DNA of 7,785 nt from Myroides sp. (GCA_018384465.1 JAHAYQ010000043.1:1-7785), one strand, 5' to 3'. Shown: positions 1 to 7,700, counted from the stretch's first letter. Notes: a model not told the origin generated them from the letters alone. Translations and numbers: made by a program.

Positions 1-678
1 GTATTGTCAACCGCTATGTTAGCAGGTTCGTTTTTAACAGGGTGTAGTTCAGTTAAAAATGCAAATAATACTCAAAAAGGAGCTGTAGTTGGTGCAACTG
101 CTGGTGCTGTATTAGGAGGTGTTTTAGGAAATAATGTAGGTAGTAAAAACAACAGTGCCTTAGGAGCTGTTTTAGGTGGTGTTATTGGTGGTACAGCAGG
201 TGCTGTTATTGGTAAAAACATGGATAAGCAAGCCCAAGAAATACAAACTGCTGTGCCAGGTGCACAAGTTGAACGTGTAGGGGAAGGTATTAAAGTAATC
301 TTGAATGAAAATACTGTAAATTTTGGATTTGATTCTTCTGATCTTACTTCTACAGCAAAAAGTAATTTAGATAAAATTGCTAAAGTATTTATTGATAATC
401 CTAAGACAGTTATTACTATTTATGGATATACTGACAGTGTTGGTAAAGACGAATATAACATGAAGTTATCTAGAAGTCGTGCAAACGCAGTAAGATCTTA
501 TTTAGGATCAAAAGGTATTGGAGTAAAAAGAATAACTGCCCAAGGTATGGGTGAAGCTGATCCAATTGCTTCTAATGACACAGATGCAGGTAGAGCTAAA
601 AATCGTAGAGTTGAATTTGGAATTGTTGCAAATGGCGATATGATTGATGATGCTAGAAAAGAAGCAGCACGTTATTAA
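1..678 (+). CDS. OmpA-family lipoprotein with glycine zipper (5' end outside the window)
   Basis: This is an outer-membrane lipoprotein expected to anchor the membrane to peptidoglycan. The frame is open from base 1, and the first visible residues are the hydrophobic end of a signal peptide leading to a lipobox (FLTGC), so the true start (probably MKK-like) lies upstream. Counting from the TTG codon at base 4, the lipid-attachment Cys is residue 14, a Gly/Ala-rich glycine-zipper segment spans about 26-70, and an OmpA C-terminal domain spans about 97-207. In that domain, GYTDSVG (141-147), LSRSRA (155-160) and GRAKNRRVEF (196-205) match the family signature. Asp144 and Arg159 sit 15 residues apart, the spacing of the Asp/Arg pair that binds diaminopimelate in OmpA proteins. 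The heptad GAVLGGV occurs twice (34-40 and 54-60). The gene ends in TAA just before a hairpin terminator and is convergent with murF. The family is certain; the specific role is not. Confidence 0.92.
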   Translation, partial: VLSTAMLAGSFLTGCSSVKNANNTQKGAVVGATAGAVLGGVLGNNVGSKNNSALGAVLGGVIGGTAGAVIGKNMDKQAQEIQTAVPGAQVERVGEGIKVILNENTVNFGFDSSDLTSTAKSNLDKIAKVFIDNPKTVITIYGYTDSVGKDEYNMKLSRSRANAVRSYLGSKGIGVKRITAQGMGEADPIASNDTDAGRAKNRRVEFGIVANGDMIDDARKEAARY

Positions 679-682
679 TATC

Positions 683-716
683 AAAAAGCCGTTTCATTGA
701 GAAACGGCTTTTTTTT
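683..716. terminator. Bidirectional intrinsic terminator between ompA-like gene and murF
   Basis: Perfect 13-bp inverted repeat with arms 683-695 and 701-713 and a 5-nt loop (ATTGA). The core GCCGTTTC/GAAACGGC is the only GC-rich patch here. On the plus strand the stem runs into eight T residues (709-716), giving a classic Rho-independent terminator 4 nt after the lipoprotein stop. On the minus strand the other arm ends in five T residues, so the same hairpin can end murF transcripts. The murF stop codon (715-717) uses the last bases of the plus-strand T-run, so the convergent genes share one element with almost no spacer. Confidence 0.92.
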
Positions 717-2004
717 ATAAAAAATCAAGTGTATTTTCTAGTGCAAGTTTTCGTGAACCTTTAATTAATATTACATCTGAAATGATTGGTGTATTTGTAA
801 TAAAACTGTAAAAATCATCAACAGTTTTAAAGTATGAAAGGTTTTGATGGTCAATTTTATTTTTCCAAAATGATTCTCCTATAAAAAAGGTATTAATATT
901 ACTAAGAATTACCTCCTTTATAATGTTGGAATGTTCTTCATCAGAATACATACCTAATTCAAACATATCTCCTAATATGATTGTTTTTGAATTTACTTCG
1001 ACTTGTTTAAAATTTTCAATTGCAACTTTCATACTACTAGGGTTTGCATTATAAGCATCTAACAGCACTTTTTTGTTATTGTGAGTAATCCATTGGGAAC
1101 GATTATTGTTTGGTATATAAGATGCAATAGCTTCCTTAATATCTTTCAGTGGTATGTTAAAATAGATTCCTATGGTTATAGCAAAACCAATATTGGTTAT
1201 ATTGTAATTACCGGTAAGGTTAGAAATAAATTCAATGTTTTTAAGTTCTATGGTAGCCATTGGGTTTGCATAAGATGCTGTAAATTTAACATCAGCATTC
1301 ACTTTTTCTTTAAATGTATAACCGTAATGATTTATCTTTTGAGCTTTCTCTAACTGTATTTCGTCATCAAAATTTATAAAAGTGGTTTTATTGTTTGTAG
1401 AAAGATAATCATACAATTCACTTTTACCTTTTATAACGCCATCTATCCCTCCAAAACCTTCTAAGTGGGCTTTGCCAAAGTTTGTGATAAAACCATAATC
1501 GGGTTGTGCAATTTCACAAAGTTTTTCAATTTCTTTTTGATGATTAGCTCCCATTTCTATTATGGCAATATCGGTATCTTCTTTAATATTTAGTAATGTA
1601 AGCGGAACACCAATATGATTATTTAAGTTTCCAACTGTAGAAATAGTTGCGTATTTTTTACTAAGCACAGCATTTAATAGCTCTTTGCTTGTTGTTTTGC
1701 CATTACTCCCGCTTAAGGCAATTACGGGTAACCCAATATGATGGCGATGAAAAGCTGCTAACTCTTGTAGGGTATTTAAAACATCATCCACAATTATTAA
1801 CTGTGGATTATTTAAATTAACAAAGTTTTTATTGTCAACTATCGCGTATAAAGCGCCACTTTCTATGGCCTTTAAAGCAAAATTGTTGCCGTCAAAGTTA
1901 TCACCTTTTAAGGCAAAAAATAAGCTGTTAGGCACTATTTTACGAGAATCAATGCAAATGCCACTTGCTTGATTAAATATTGAATATAATTGAAATGTTT
2001 CCAT
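715..2004 (-). CDS. murF: UDP-N-acetylmuramoyl-tripeptide--D-alanyl-D-alanine ligase MurF
   Basis: Cytoplasmic ATP-dependent ligase that adds D-Ala-D-Ala to UDP-MurNAc-tripeptide, the last cytoplasmic step of the peptidoglycan pentapeptide precursor. The 429-residue length is typical for the family. The N-terminal substrate domain carries the IDSRKI...LFFALKGDNFDGN signature (18-40). The Mur ligase central domain has the ATP P-loop GSNGKTT (99-105), NLNNHIGVP (126-134), EMGANHQKEI (150-159) and NFGKAHLEGF (175-184). The C-terminal domain has DAYNANPSSM (316-325), LGDMFELG (344-351) and KGSRKLALE (415-423). ATG at 2004 is the only sensible start: an in-frame stop lies upstream at 2035-2037, no other start codon falls between, and the N-terminus aligns with the family. 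No ribosome-binding-like sequence precedes it; instead six T residues touch the ATG, the tail of a hairpin described separately. The gene lies 56 bp downstream of gldJ on the same strand and is convergent with the OmpA-like gene. Confidence 0.97.
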   Translation of the reverse strand: METFQLYSIFNQASGICIDSRKIVPNSLFFALKGDNFDGNNFALKAIESGALYAIVDNKNFVNLNNPQLIIVDDVLNTLQELAAFHRHHIGLPVIALSGSNGKTTSKELLNAVLSKKYATISTVGNLNNHIGVPLTLLNIKEDTDIAIIEMGANHQKEIEKLCEIAQPDYGFITNFGKAHLEGFGGIDGVIKGKSELYDYLSTNNKTTFINFDDEIQLEKAQKINHYGYTFKEKVNADVKFTASYANPMATIELKNIEFISNLTGNYNITNIGFAITIGIYFNIPLKDIKEAIASYIPNNNRSQWITHNNKKVLLDAYNANPSSMKVAIENFKQVEVNSKTIILGDMFELGMYSDEEHSNIIKEVILSNINTFFIGESFWKNKIDHQNLSYFKTVDDFYSFITNTPIISDVILIKGSRKLALENTLDFL

Positions 2005-2038
2005 AAAAAAGGTAAAGTCCCTACAATGGGGACTTTAC
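2005..2038 (-). terminator. Hairpin plus T-run between gldJ and murF (terminator or attenuator)
   Basis: Read on the minus strand, a perfect 10-bp stem (arms 2029-2038 and 2012-2021, GTAAAGTCCC/GGGACTTTAC) with a 7-nt loop is followed by one C and six T residues (2010-2005). This is the form of an intrinsic terminator and begins 22 nt after the gldJ stop. Its T-run ends directly against the murF ATG, so it is also a structure in any transcript that reads from gldJ into murF. On the plus strand there is no T-run after the stem, so it is directional. The structure is seen directly; whether it fully terminates, partly attenuates or hinders translation is inference. Confidence 0.8.
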
Positions 2039-2060
2039 TATATAATAAGAATTAATACTA

Positions 2061-3683
2061 TTAACCTCTTGCTTTTTTCTTGCTGTTAGACTTAGTGTTA
2101 CCTACTTTAGTCATTGCATTTCTAAATCCAACGAAGTCTGAAGCTGAATATTGATCAATGAATCTGCGAGTAGCAGGATCTAACCAATAAGCTCTGTCTT
2201 TCCAAGAACCACCTTTAATAACACGCGAGTTATTATTAATTAAACTAGTTCTGCTTGCATCATCTAAAGTGAAAGTTAAATTTCCTTCTTCGTCATAATT
2301 CGCTGCATTTTGAGGAGCGTTATACATTTGAGTTTGTTGTAAAGCTGCTTTTTCAAAAGTATCGCCATCGTTATAAGTAATACTATTATCACTTTGGAAA
2401 TTACGTCTTAAGAAAGTATCTTCTAAACCAACTCTTTCTTTTTGCACTTCACCAGGTAACGCACGTGGGCGTAATTTACCATTAGGTAGGGTGTCATATT
2501 CTACATTAGTACTTACTACCTGTACTGTTCCGTCTGGGGCAATAACACTTTTGTTATATACGTTTCCACGGAAATAGTTCATGTCATTCACTTCAGAAGA
2601 AATTTCAGGACGGTAAACGTCAGCAACCCATTCAGCCACGTTTCCTGCCATATCATATAATCCCCAGTCGTTTGGTGGGAATGATTTTACTGCGGTAGTA
2701 ATTTCACCAGCATCTGTAGCCCAACCTGCAATACCACCGTAATCACCACGACCTTGTTTGAAATTTGCTAAATAATCACCTTGCGTTCTACGTGAGCTCG
2801 TACGTACATTATCAGATCCCCAAGGATATTTATTTCTTCCTTGTTGGTTATTATATATACGGTCAGATTTTCTTACACTTGCTGCATATTCCCATTCTGC
2901 CTCGGTAGGTAAACGGAATTCAGCTGTAAATAACCCATATTCCATTCTTGCATAAACCCCAGTTTGGTTTTGATTAGCACGGTTTCTTACACCTCTATAA
3001 ACAATACTGTCATTTCCAGCATAAGCCTTAGTTGGTGCATTTAAATAAGTGCTTGTAGAAAACGATTGCTCGCCATAAACTTTGTCTGTTTTTGCACCCT
3101 TAGCTATGTAACCTGCACGCTCTAAATTTAATTCGTTCACACGATCAGTTCTCCATTTAGAAAAGTCATTTGCTTGAACCCATGAAACACCAACCACAGG
3201 ATAACTTTGGTAAGCTGGGTGTCTTAAATATGTGTTGGTTAAGGTTTCAGTGAATCCTAATTGGTTGCGCCATACTAAAGTATCAGGTAAAGCTGCAGAA
3301 TAGATGTGACGGTATCTAGCTTCTGTTGGAGGGTAAACCGCTTTTGTCCAAGACAAATATTCGGTATACATAAGGTTGGTTACCTCAGTTTCATCCATAA
3401 AGAACGATTGAACGTATTGTTGCGTTGCACTGTTGTTCCAGTCGCCCATAACGTCATCTTGTACGCGTCCCATTGTAAATGTACCCCCTTCAATAGCGAC
3501 CATTCCGTACGGAACTTCGGTGCCATCGTATGACGTGTTATATTGGAAACCGCCTTTTTTGTCGTTGATCTTCCAGCCTGTAGCCGAAGACGTGCTGGAA
3601 TTACTGTTTCCACAACTTGTTAGTCCAATTGACGCTGTCATTACAGCTATCAATTGTAGTGTCATAATTTTATTAATCTTCAT
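2061..3683 (-). CDS. gldJ: Gliding motility lipoprotein GldJ (SUMF1/FGE-like fold)
   Basis: Lipoprotein of the gliding machinery. In Flavobacterium johnsoniae GldJ is needed for gliding and, through stabilising GldK, for type IX secretion. The 540 residues begin with a lipoprotein signal peptide and lipobox LTSC (21-24, lipid on Cys24), then a low-complexity Ser/Asn linker. A formylglycine-generating-enzyme-like domain fills about 57-525: PYGMVAIEGGTFTMG (58-72), DETEVTNLMYTEYL (97-110), YPVVGVSWVQANDFSKW (161-177), EFRLPTEAEWEYAA (255-268), GLYDMAGNVAEWVADVY (341-357), and GGSWKDRAYW (491-500) leading to FVGFRNA (517-523). A segment of about 130 residues, rich in charged and polar residues, separates the last two motifs. 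The catalytic cysteines of true formylglycine enzymes are absent; Cys24 is the only cysteine. The C-terminus is a short basic tail, KSNSKKKARG. I chose ATG at 3683 because it gives a compact signal peptide; an in-frame TTG 30 bp upstream would add ten residues before it. The gene is divergent from porU. Confidence 0.95.
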   Translation of the reverse strand: MKINKIMTLQLIAVMTASIGLTSCGNSNSSTSSATGWKINDKKGGFQYNTSYDGTEVPYGMVAIEGGTFTMGRVQDDVMGDWNNSATQQYVQSFFMDETEVTNLMYTEYLSWTKAVYPPTEARYRHIYSAALPDTLVWRNQLGFTETLTNTYLRHPAYQSYPVVGVSWVQANDFSKWRTDRVNELNLERAGYIAKGAKTDKVYGEQSFSTSTYLNAPTKAYAGNDSIVYRGVRNRANQNQTGVYARMEYGLFTAEFRLPTEAEWEYAASVRKSDRIYNNQQGRNKYPWGSDNVRTSSRRTQGDYLANFKQGRGDYGGIAGWATDAGEITTAVKSFPPNDWGLYDMAGNVAEWVADVYRPEISSEVNDMNYFRGNVYNKSVIAPDGTVQVVSTNVEYDTLPNGKLRPRALPGEVQKERVGLEDTFLRRNFQSDNSITYNDGDTFEKAALQQTQMYNAPQNAANYDEEGNLTFTLDDASRTSLINNNSRVIKGGSWKDRAYWLDPATRRFIDQYSASDFVGFRNAMTKVGNTKSNSKKKARG

Positions 3684-3870
3684 TGTAAAAGTAGGTAATA
3701 AATTTCGTTGCAATATAATAATTAGCTTTTGATTAACAATATTAAAATTAAAAATATTTAAAAAAAACTTAAAAAAAAGAAAATATTACTTTCTCCTTAT
3801 ACGTTTTAATGGTGAATGTAATAATTTTAATTATTTTTATCAAATATTAATAGATTTTTATTTTTCTATA
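3684..3870. promoter_or_regulatory. Divergent gldJ-porU promoter region
   Basis: A 187-bp region, very rich in A and T with long A-runs, that must hold the promoters of both gldJ (-) and porU (+) unless transcription enters from elsewhere. Against the Bacteroidota -7 consensus TAnnTTTG I see only imperfect boxes. On the minus strand TAATATTG at 3744-3737 (7 of 8) would give a leader of roughly 50 nt to the gldJ ATG. On the plus strand there are TACGTTTT at 3800-3807 and TAGATTTT at 3851-3858 (each 7 of 8) before porU. None has a convincing TTG -33 element at the right distance. The region function is a safe inference; the individual boxes are weak. Confidence 0.45.
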
Positions 3871-6800
3871 ATGAAAAAACTGTTACCTGCTTTAGCCTTT
3901 ATGAGTGGTTTTGCCCTTAGTGCACAAACTAAAGACGTCCAATTACAATGGGGCGAACAAAACTTAGTTATTAGTAATGGAGAAAGTTTCTTTATTCCAA
4001 GTTTTCAACCTGAATACTTTAAATACAACTCGGGATCTAAACATATTACTGCTAAAGTCTTTATCGATAATGTACAAGGATATAATGTACGTATGGTGTC
4101 ACATCGTCTACAAGCTGTTGATTTATCTAAATATAAAGTCCTTAATTTAAATAGTATTCCTTCAGAGATCGATCCAACGGTAGAAATTTTTACAACTAAT
4201 GGTGTCCATTCTGCCTTAGTGTCTTTTAATCCTATTATTAAAACAGCTAACGGCTACAGCCGAATTACCAATGCTGTTTTTGAAGTGTACGGAGCCAAAG
4301 CTGCTGCCAAAGCTGCCAATTTTAGTATTCAAAATTCGGTATTAGCTCAAGGAAATTGGTTCAGATTTAAAGTGGACGAAACCGGAGTATATCGTTTAGA
4401 TAAAAACTTCTTAACAAAATTAGGCGTTCCTGCTGATGTAGACCCTCGTACTATTAAAGTGTTTGGTTACGGCGGAGATATGTTACCGTTAAAAAATAGC
4501 GAAAATCAACATTTTGATTTGCCCGAAGTTGCTTTACAGTTTCAAGGCGAACAAGATGGGGTTTTAAATGACAACGATTACGCACTTTTTTATGCCGTTG
4601 GAACAAAAGGCTGGAGTGCGGAAAATGCAACGCATCATAATTTATATAGTAATGAGGCCTATTATTATGTTACTTACGGAGGTAGTTCTGGTCAAAGAAT
4701 GCAAGCGTATATAGAACCTACCGGGGCGTCAACTGTAAATTATACCGATTATTTAGCAAGGGTTTACGACGAGAAAAATATGTTAAATATTGTTCAGCTT
4801 AGTCGAAAAACATTTGGGGAAGATTTTGGTCAAAGTTTTGATAAGGCAGTTGTTTTACAAACGCCACTTTTAAATTCTTCTAAACCTGCCAAAATAGGTA
4901 TTAACGTTGCAGCAATTTCTCAAAACGCTACTTATTTTAATATATCGCTAAACAACCAACAAATAGGAACAAGGTCGGTTAACGCTCTTTCCACCAATGT
5001 ATTGGCACATGAAGCGTATTTTTCGCACGAGATGAATTTAAATAGCGAGAACAATACCTTTAATATACAGTTTAATAATAATGGAATACCTTCTGCGCGC
5101 GGATATCTCGATTTTGTCGCTATTGATTATTATAAACATTTAGCAGCGCATAACAAACAGTTTAAATTCAATTTTGTCGATGCTGTGTCACAAGTAGGTG
5201 TCGGATCTTTTCAAATCAACAATGCGCAATCCATCGCTCAAGTGTGGGATGTTACCAATAGATACCATCCTACTTACAAAACAAATACGGCAGCGACAAT
5301 TAATCTTAAAATGCCTTTGGGTGAATTAAGAGATTTTGTTGCATTGGATCAAAACGATATCTACACACCTACAGAAGTGCCCAATGCTAAAGTTACCAAC
5401 CAAAATTTAAAAGGAACTATTTTAGCCAACGGTAATGTTGATTATATCATTATTACAACGAACGAATTAATGTCTGCAGCCAACAGGTTAGCAACTATAC
5501 ATACAAATCAAAGTGGTTTAAATGTAAAAGTTGTGCCTTTAGATGCCATTTATAACGAGTTTTCTTCCGGACAGCAAGATGTAGTTGCCATTAGAAACTT
5601 TATAAGATACGTTTATTTTGCCGGTAATCAAACCTTAAAATATGTGAATTTATTTGGCGATGCTTCTACAGATTATTTTCAGTCTGAATCTAATATCGTA
5701 CCAATTTTCCACTATTTACAAAATAATTTAAATGGATACTCCGCCGGAAATTTTAACGATTGGAGCACGTTTGCAACCGATGATTTTTATGTGCTTTTAG
5801 ATGAAACCGAAGGAGCTTTTACAAACGATACATATCGTGGAATTGATGTAACTATTGGAAGAATGCCCGTAAACAATATTCGTGAGGCAAACGCTATGGT
5901 TAACAAAGTAGAGCAATATCTAAGTAGTGAAAATCAGGGTAGATGGAAAAATGTCTACACTGCTTTGGCTGATGATGTTGATGCTACGAGCGATATAGGG
6001 TTGCAAGTAGCTTTAAATGATATGGTTGATGAGTTGGTTGCTAACAAACCATACTTTAATGTAAAAAAAGTAATTGCCGATTCATACCAGCAACAAGTTG
6101 TGGCAGGTGGTCCGCGTTACCCAAAGGCTAAAGAGGATTTTATCAATGGAATAAATTCGGGTAGTTTGGTAGTAAATTTCTTAGGGCACGGATCTGAAAC
6201 AGGACTTGGAAGCGAACGCTATTTTGAAATTCCAGATATTGAAAAACTCACAAATGAAAATAAGTATTCGTTATTTGGAATTATGACGTGCGATTTTACC
6301 CGTTTTGACAATCAAAAACTGAAGTCAGGTGGGGAATATTTGTTTTTAAGAGAAAAGTCGGGTGCCATTGGTATTTTGGCTACAACACGCAAAATTGGAA
6401 TAACCAGTGCCAATGAATTTACAAAAAACGTATCCCGTTGGCTATTCGATTACAACAATACATTGCCTGATGTAACCATGGCAGAAGCCTTAAGACGTAC
6501 TAAAAACGATACGAATTACCCAGTGTCAGAACAAGGAATGATTGCGTATGTAGGTGACCCCGCTTTAAAATTGGCAATGCCTAAGCCAAATATCCTCATA
6601 ACGCATGTAAACGATCAAGAATTATCAAACTTTACAGGTAGCCTTCGTGCGTTAGATCGCGTAAAAATTAAAGGGCAGGTTGCAACAGCATCTGGTACAC
6701 TAATTTCAAACTTTAATGGAGATTTAGCGGTGCAAATGTTTGATAAAAATCAAGAAAAAACTACCTTGGTTAATGATGGCATAGGTTCGCCAATGACTTT

Positions 6801-7671
6801 TACCACGTTGGGTGAAACGGTATTTAGAGGTAATGCTTCGGTTACAAACGGAGTTTTTGAATTTGAATTTGTGGTTCCTAAAGATATAAAAATTGCTGTA
6901 GGCGAAGGAAAAGCAAGTTTTTATGCAGTGAAAGAATCTACCATTTTAGACGATTATACAGGCGCTGATACAACCATAAAAATTGGTGGTGTAAATGAAA
7001 ATGCTGCCGAAGATAATAAAGCACCCGAAATTAAATTGTTTATGAATGATGAAACCTTTATATCAGGTGGTATCACTAATAATTCGCCTTTGTTCTTGGT
7101 ACATTTAGAAGACGAAAACGGAATGAATACCGCAAGTGGAATAGGGCATGATATGGTGGCAATTCTAGATGGTGATGAAAATAATCCAATCGTGATGAAT
7201 GAATATTATGAAACAGAACCTGATAATTTTACCAAAGGGTTTATCAATTATCCGTTTAACAACTTAAAAGAAGGTTTACATACAATTACATTTAAAGGTT
7301 GGGATGTGTACAATAATTTAGCAACTGCTACGTTAGACTTTGTAGTAGCGGCCAATACAGGTCTGCAATTAGATAAAGTACTAAATTACCCAAATCCGTT
7401 TGTTGATTATACCGAATTTTGGTTTGAACACAATCGTCCTAATGAAACTTTACAAGCTCAAGTTCAAATTTTAACCGTAACAGGTAAAATTGTGAAAACC
7501 ATTAATCAAACAATAGTATCAGATGGGGTGTTATCAAGAGAAATTAAATGGGATGGAAGAGATGATTTTGGTGACAAAATTGGTAAAGGAGTGTATATTT
7601 ATCGCTTAAAAGTAAAATCGACTGTTTCTGGAGAACAAGCCGAAAAGATTGAAAAGTTAGTTATATTGTAG
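3871..7671 (+). CDS. porU: Type IX secretion system sortase PorU (C25 gingipain-like peptidase)
   Basis: Outer-membrane, surface-exposed sortase of the type IX secretion system. With PorV it removes the C-terminal sorting domain of cargo and, in Porphyromonas gingivalis, attaches the cargo to A-LPS. The 1266-residue product starts with a signal peptide (MKKLLPALAF..., likely cleaved after Ala18). The N-terminal region (about 20-520) is beta-rich and PorU-specific. The C25 peptidase domain spans about 523-905 (VDYIIITTNEL at the start, YVNLFGDAS at 591-599, TIGRMPV at 661-667). The catalytic pair is His773 (LGHGSE) and Cys807 (IMTCDF), and Cys807 is the only cysteine. Ig-like segments follow (about 905-1040 and 1050-1160). 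The C-terminus (NYPNPF at 1172-1177, WDGRDDFG at 1227-1234, GKGVYIYRL at 1238-1246, ending KLVIL) resembles both a FlgD-type Ig domain and a T9SS sorting domain; PorU is known to keep its own. The gene is divergent from gldJ and followed by porV. There is no frameshift. Confidence 0.96.
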   Translation: MKKLLPALAFMSGFALSAQTKDVQLQWGEQNLVISNGESFFIPSFQPEYFKYNSGSKHITAKVFIDNVQGYNVRMVSHRLQAVDLSKYKVLNLNSIPSEIDPTVEIFTTNGVHSALVSFNPIIKTANGYSRITNAVFEVYGAKAAAKAANFSIQNSVLAQGNWFRFKVDETGVYRLDKNFLTKLGVPADVDPRTIKVFGYGGDMLPLKNSENQHFDLPEVALQFQGEQDGVLNDNDYALFYAVGTKGWSAENATHHNLYSNEAYYYVTYGGSSGQRMQAYIEPTGASTVNYTDYLARVYDEKNMLNIVQLSRKTFGEDFGQSFDKAVVLQTPLLNSSKPAKIGINVAAISQNATYFNISLNNQQIGTRSVNALSTNVLAHEAYFSHEMNLNSENNTFNIQFNNNGIPSARGYLDFVAIDYYKHLAAHNKQFKFNFVDAVSQVGVGSFQINNAQSIAQVWDVTNRYHPTYKTNTAATINLKMPLGELRDFVALDQNDIYTPTEVPNAKVTNQNLKGTILANGNVDYIIITTNELMSAANRLATIHTNQSGLNVKVVPLDAIYNEFSSGQQDVVAIRNFIRYVYFAGNQTLKYVNLFGDASTDYFQSESNIVPIFHYLQNNLNGYSAGNFNDWSTFATDDFYVLLDETEGAFTNDTYRGIDVTIGRMPVNNIREANAMVNKVEQYLSSENQGRWKNVYTALADDVDATSDIGLQVALNDMVDELVANKPYFNVKKVIADSYQQQVVAGGPRYPKAKEDFINGINSGSLVVNFLGHGSETGLGSERYFEIPDIEKLTNENKYSLFGIMTCDFTRFDNQKLKSGGEYLFLREKSGAIGILATTRKIGITSANEFTKNVSRWLFDYNNTLPDVTMAEALRRTKNDTNYPVSEQGMIAYVGDPALKLAMPKPNILITHVNDQELSNFTGSLRALDRVKIKGQVATASGTLISNFNGDLAVQMFDKNQEKTTLVNDGIGSPMTFTTLGETVFRGNASVTNGVFEFEFVVPKDIKIAVGEGKASFYAVKESTILDDYTGADTTIKIGGVNENAAEDNKAPEIKLFMNDETFISGGITNNSPLFLVHLEDENGMNTASGIGHDMVAILDGDENNPIVMNEYYETEPDNFTKGFINYPFNNLKEGLHTITFKGWDVYNNLATATLDFVVAANTGLQLDKVLNYPNPFVDYTEFWFEHNRPNETLQAQVQILTVTGKIVKTINQTIVSDGVLSREIKWDGRDDFGDKIGKGVYIYRLKVKSTVSGEQAEKIEKLVIL
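4294..4317 (+). repeat. In-frame 12-bp tandem repeat in porU
   Basis: Two adjacent 12-bp units (4294-4305 and 4306-4317) differ only at the last base and encode AKAA twice (PorU residues 142-149). They lie at the junction between the first N-terminal segment (about 20-140) and the next (from about 151), so they look like a flexible or helical linker lengthened by a small in-frame duplication. Confidence 0.8.
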
Positions 7672-7700
7672 ATTCTTAAAAACAATTAAAAACTAATTTT

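Noticed and set aside
1081..1353. Open frame on the plus strand
   Set aside because: It lies wholly antisense to the conserved MurF domains and has no recognisable protein features.
3684..3713. Upstream TTG start that would extend GldJ by ten residues
   Set aside because: It would put a polar stretch before an otherwise standard lipoprotein signal peptide; the ATG at 3683 gives the expected MKINKIM... start.
3306..3732. Overlapping open frames on both strands near the gldJ 5' end
   Set aside because: They are alternative frames of gldJ, whose own frame carries the lipobox and FGE-like motifs.
3820..3835. Inverted repeat AATAATT-TT-AATTATT upstream of porU as a possible operator
   Set aside because: The arms are pure A/T in a very A/T-rich region, where 7-bp matches are expected by chance; there is no second copy or flanking support.
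3752..3848. Three copies of AAATATT (3752, 3781, 3842) as possible binding sites
   Set aside because: Irregular spacing and low complexity; chance is the simpler explanation.
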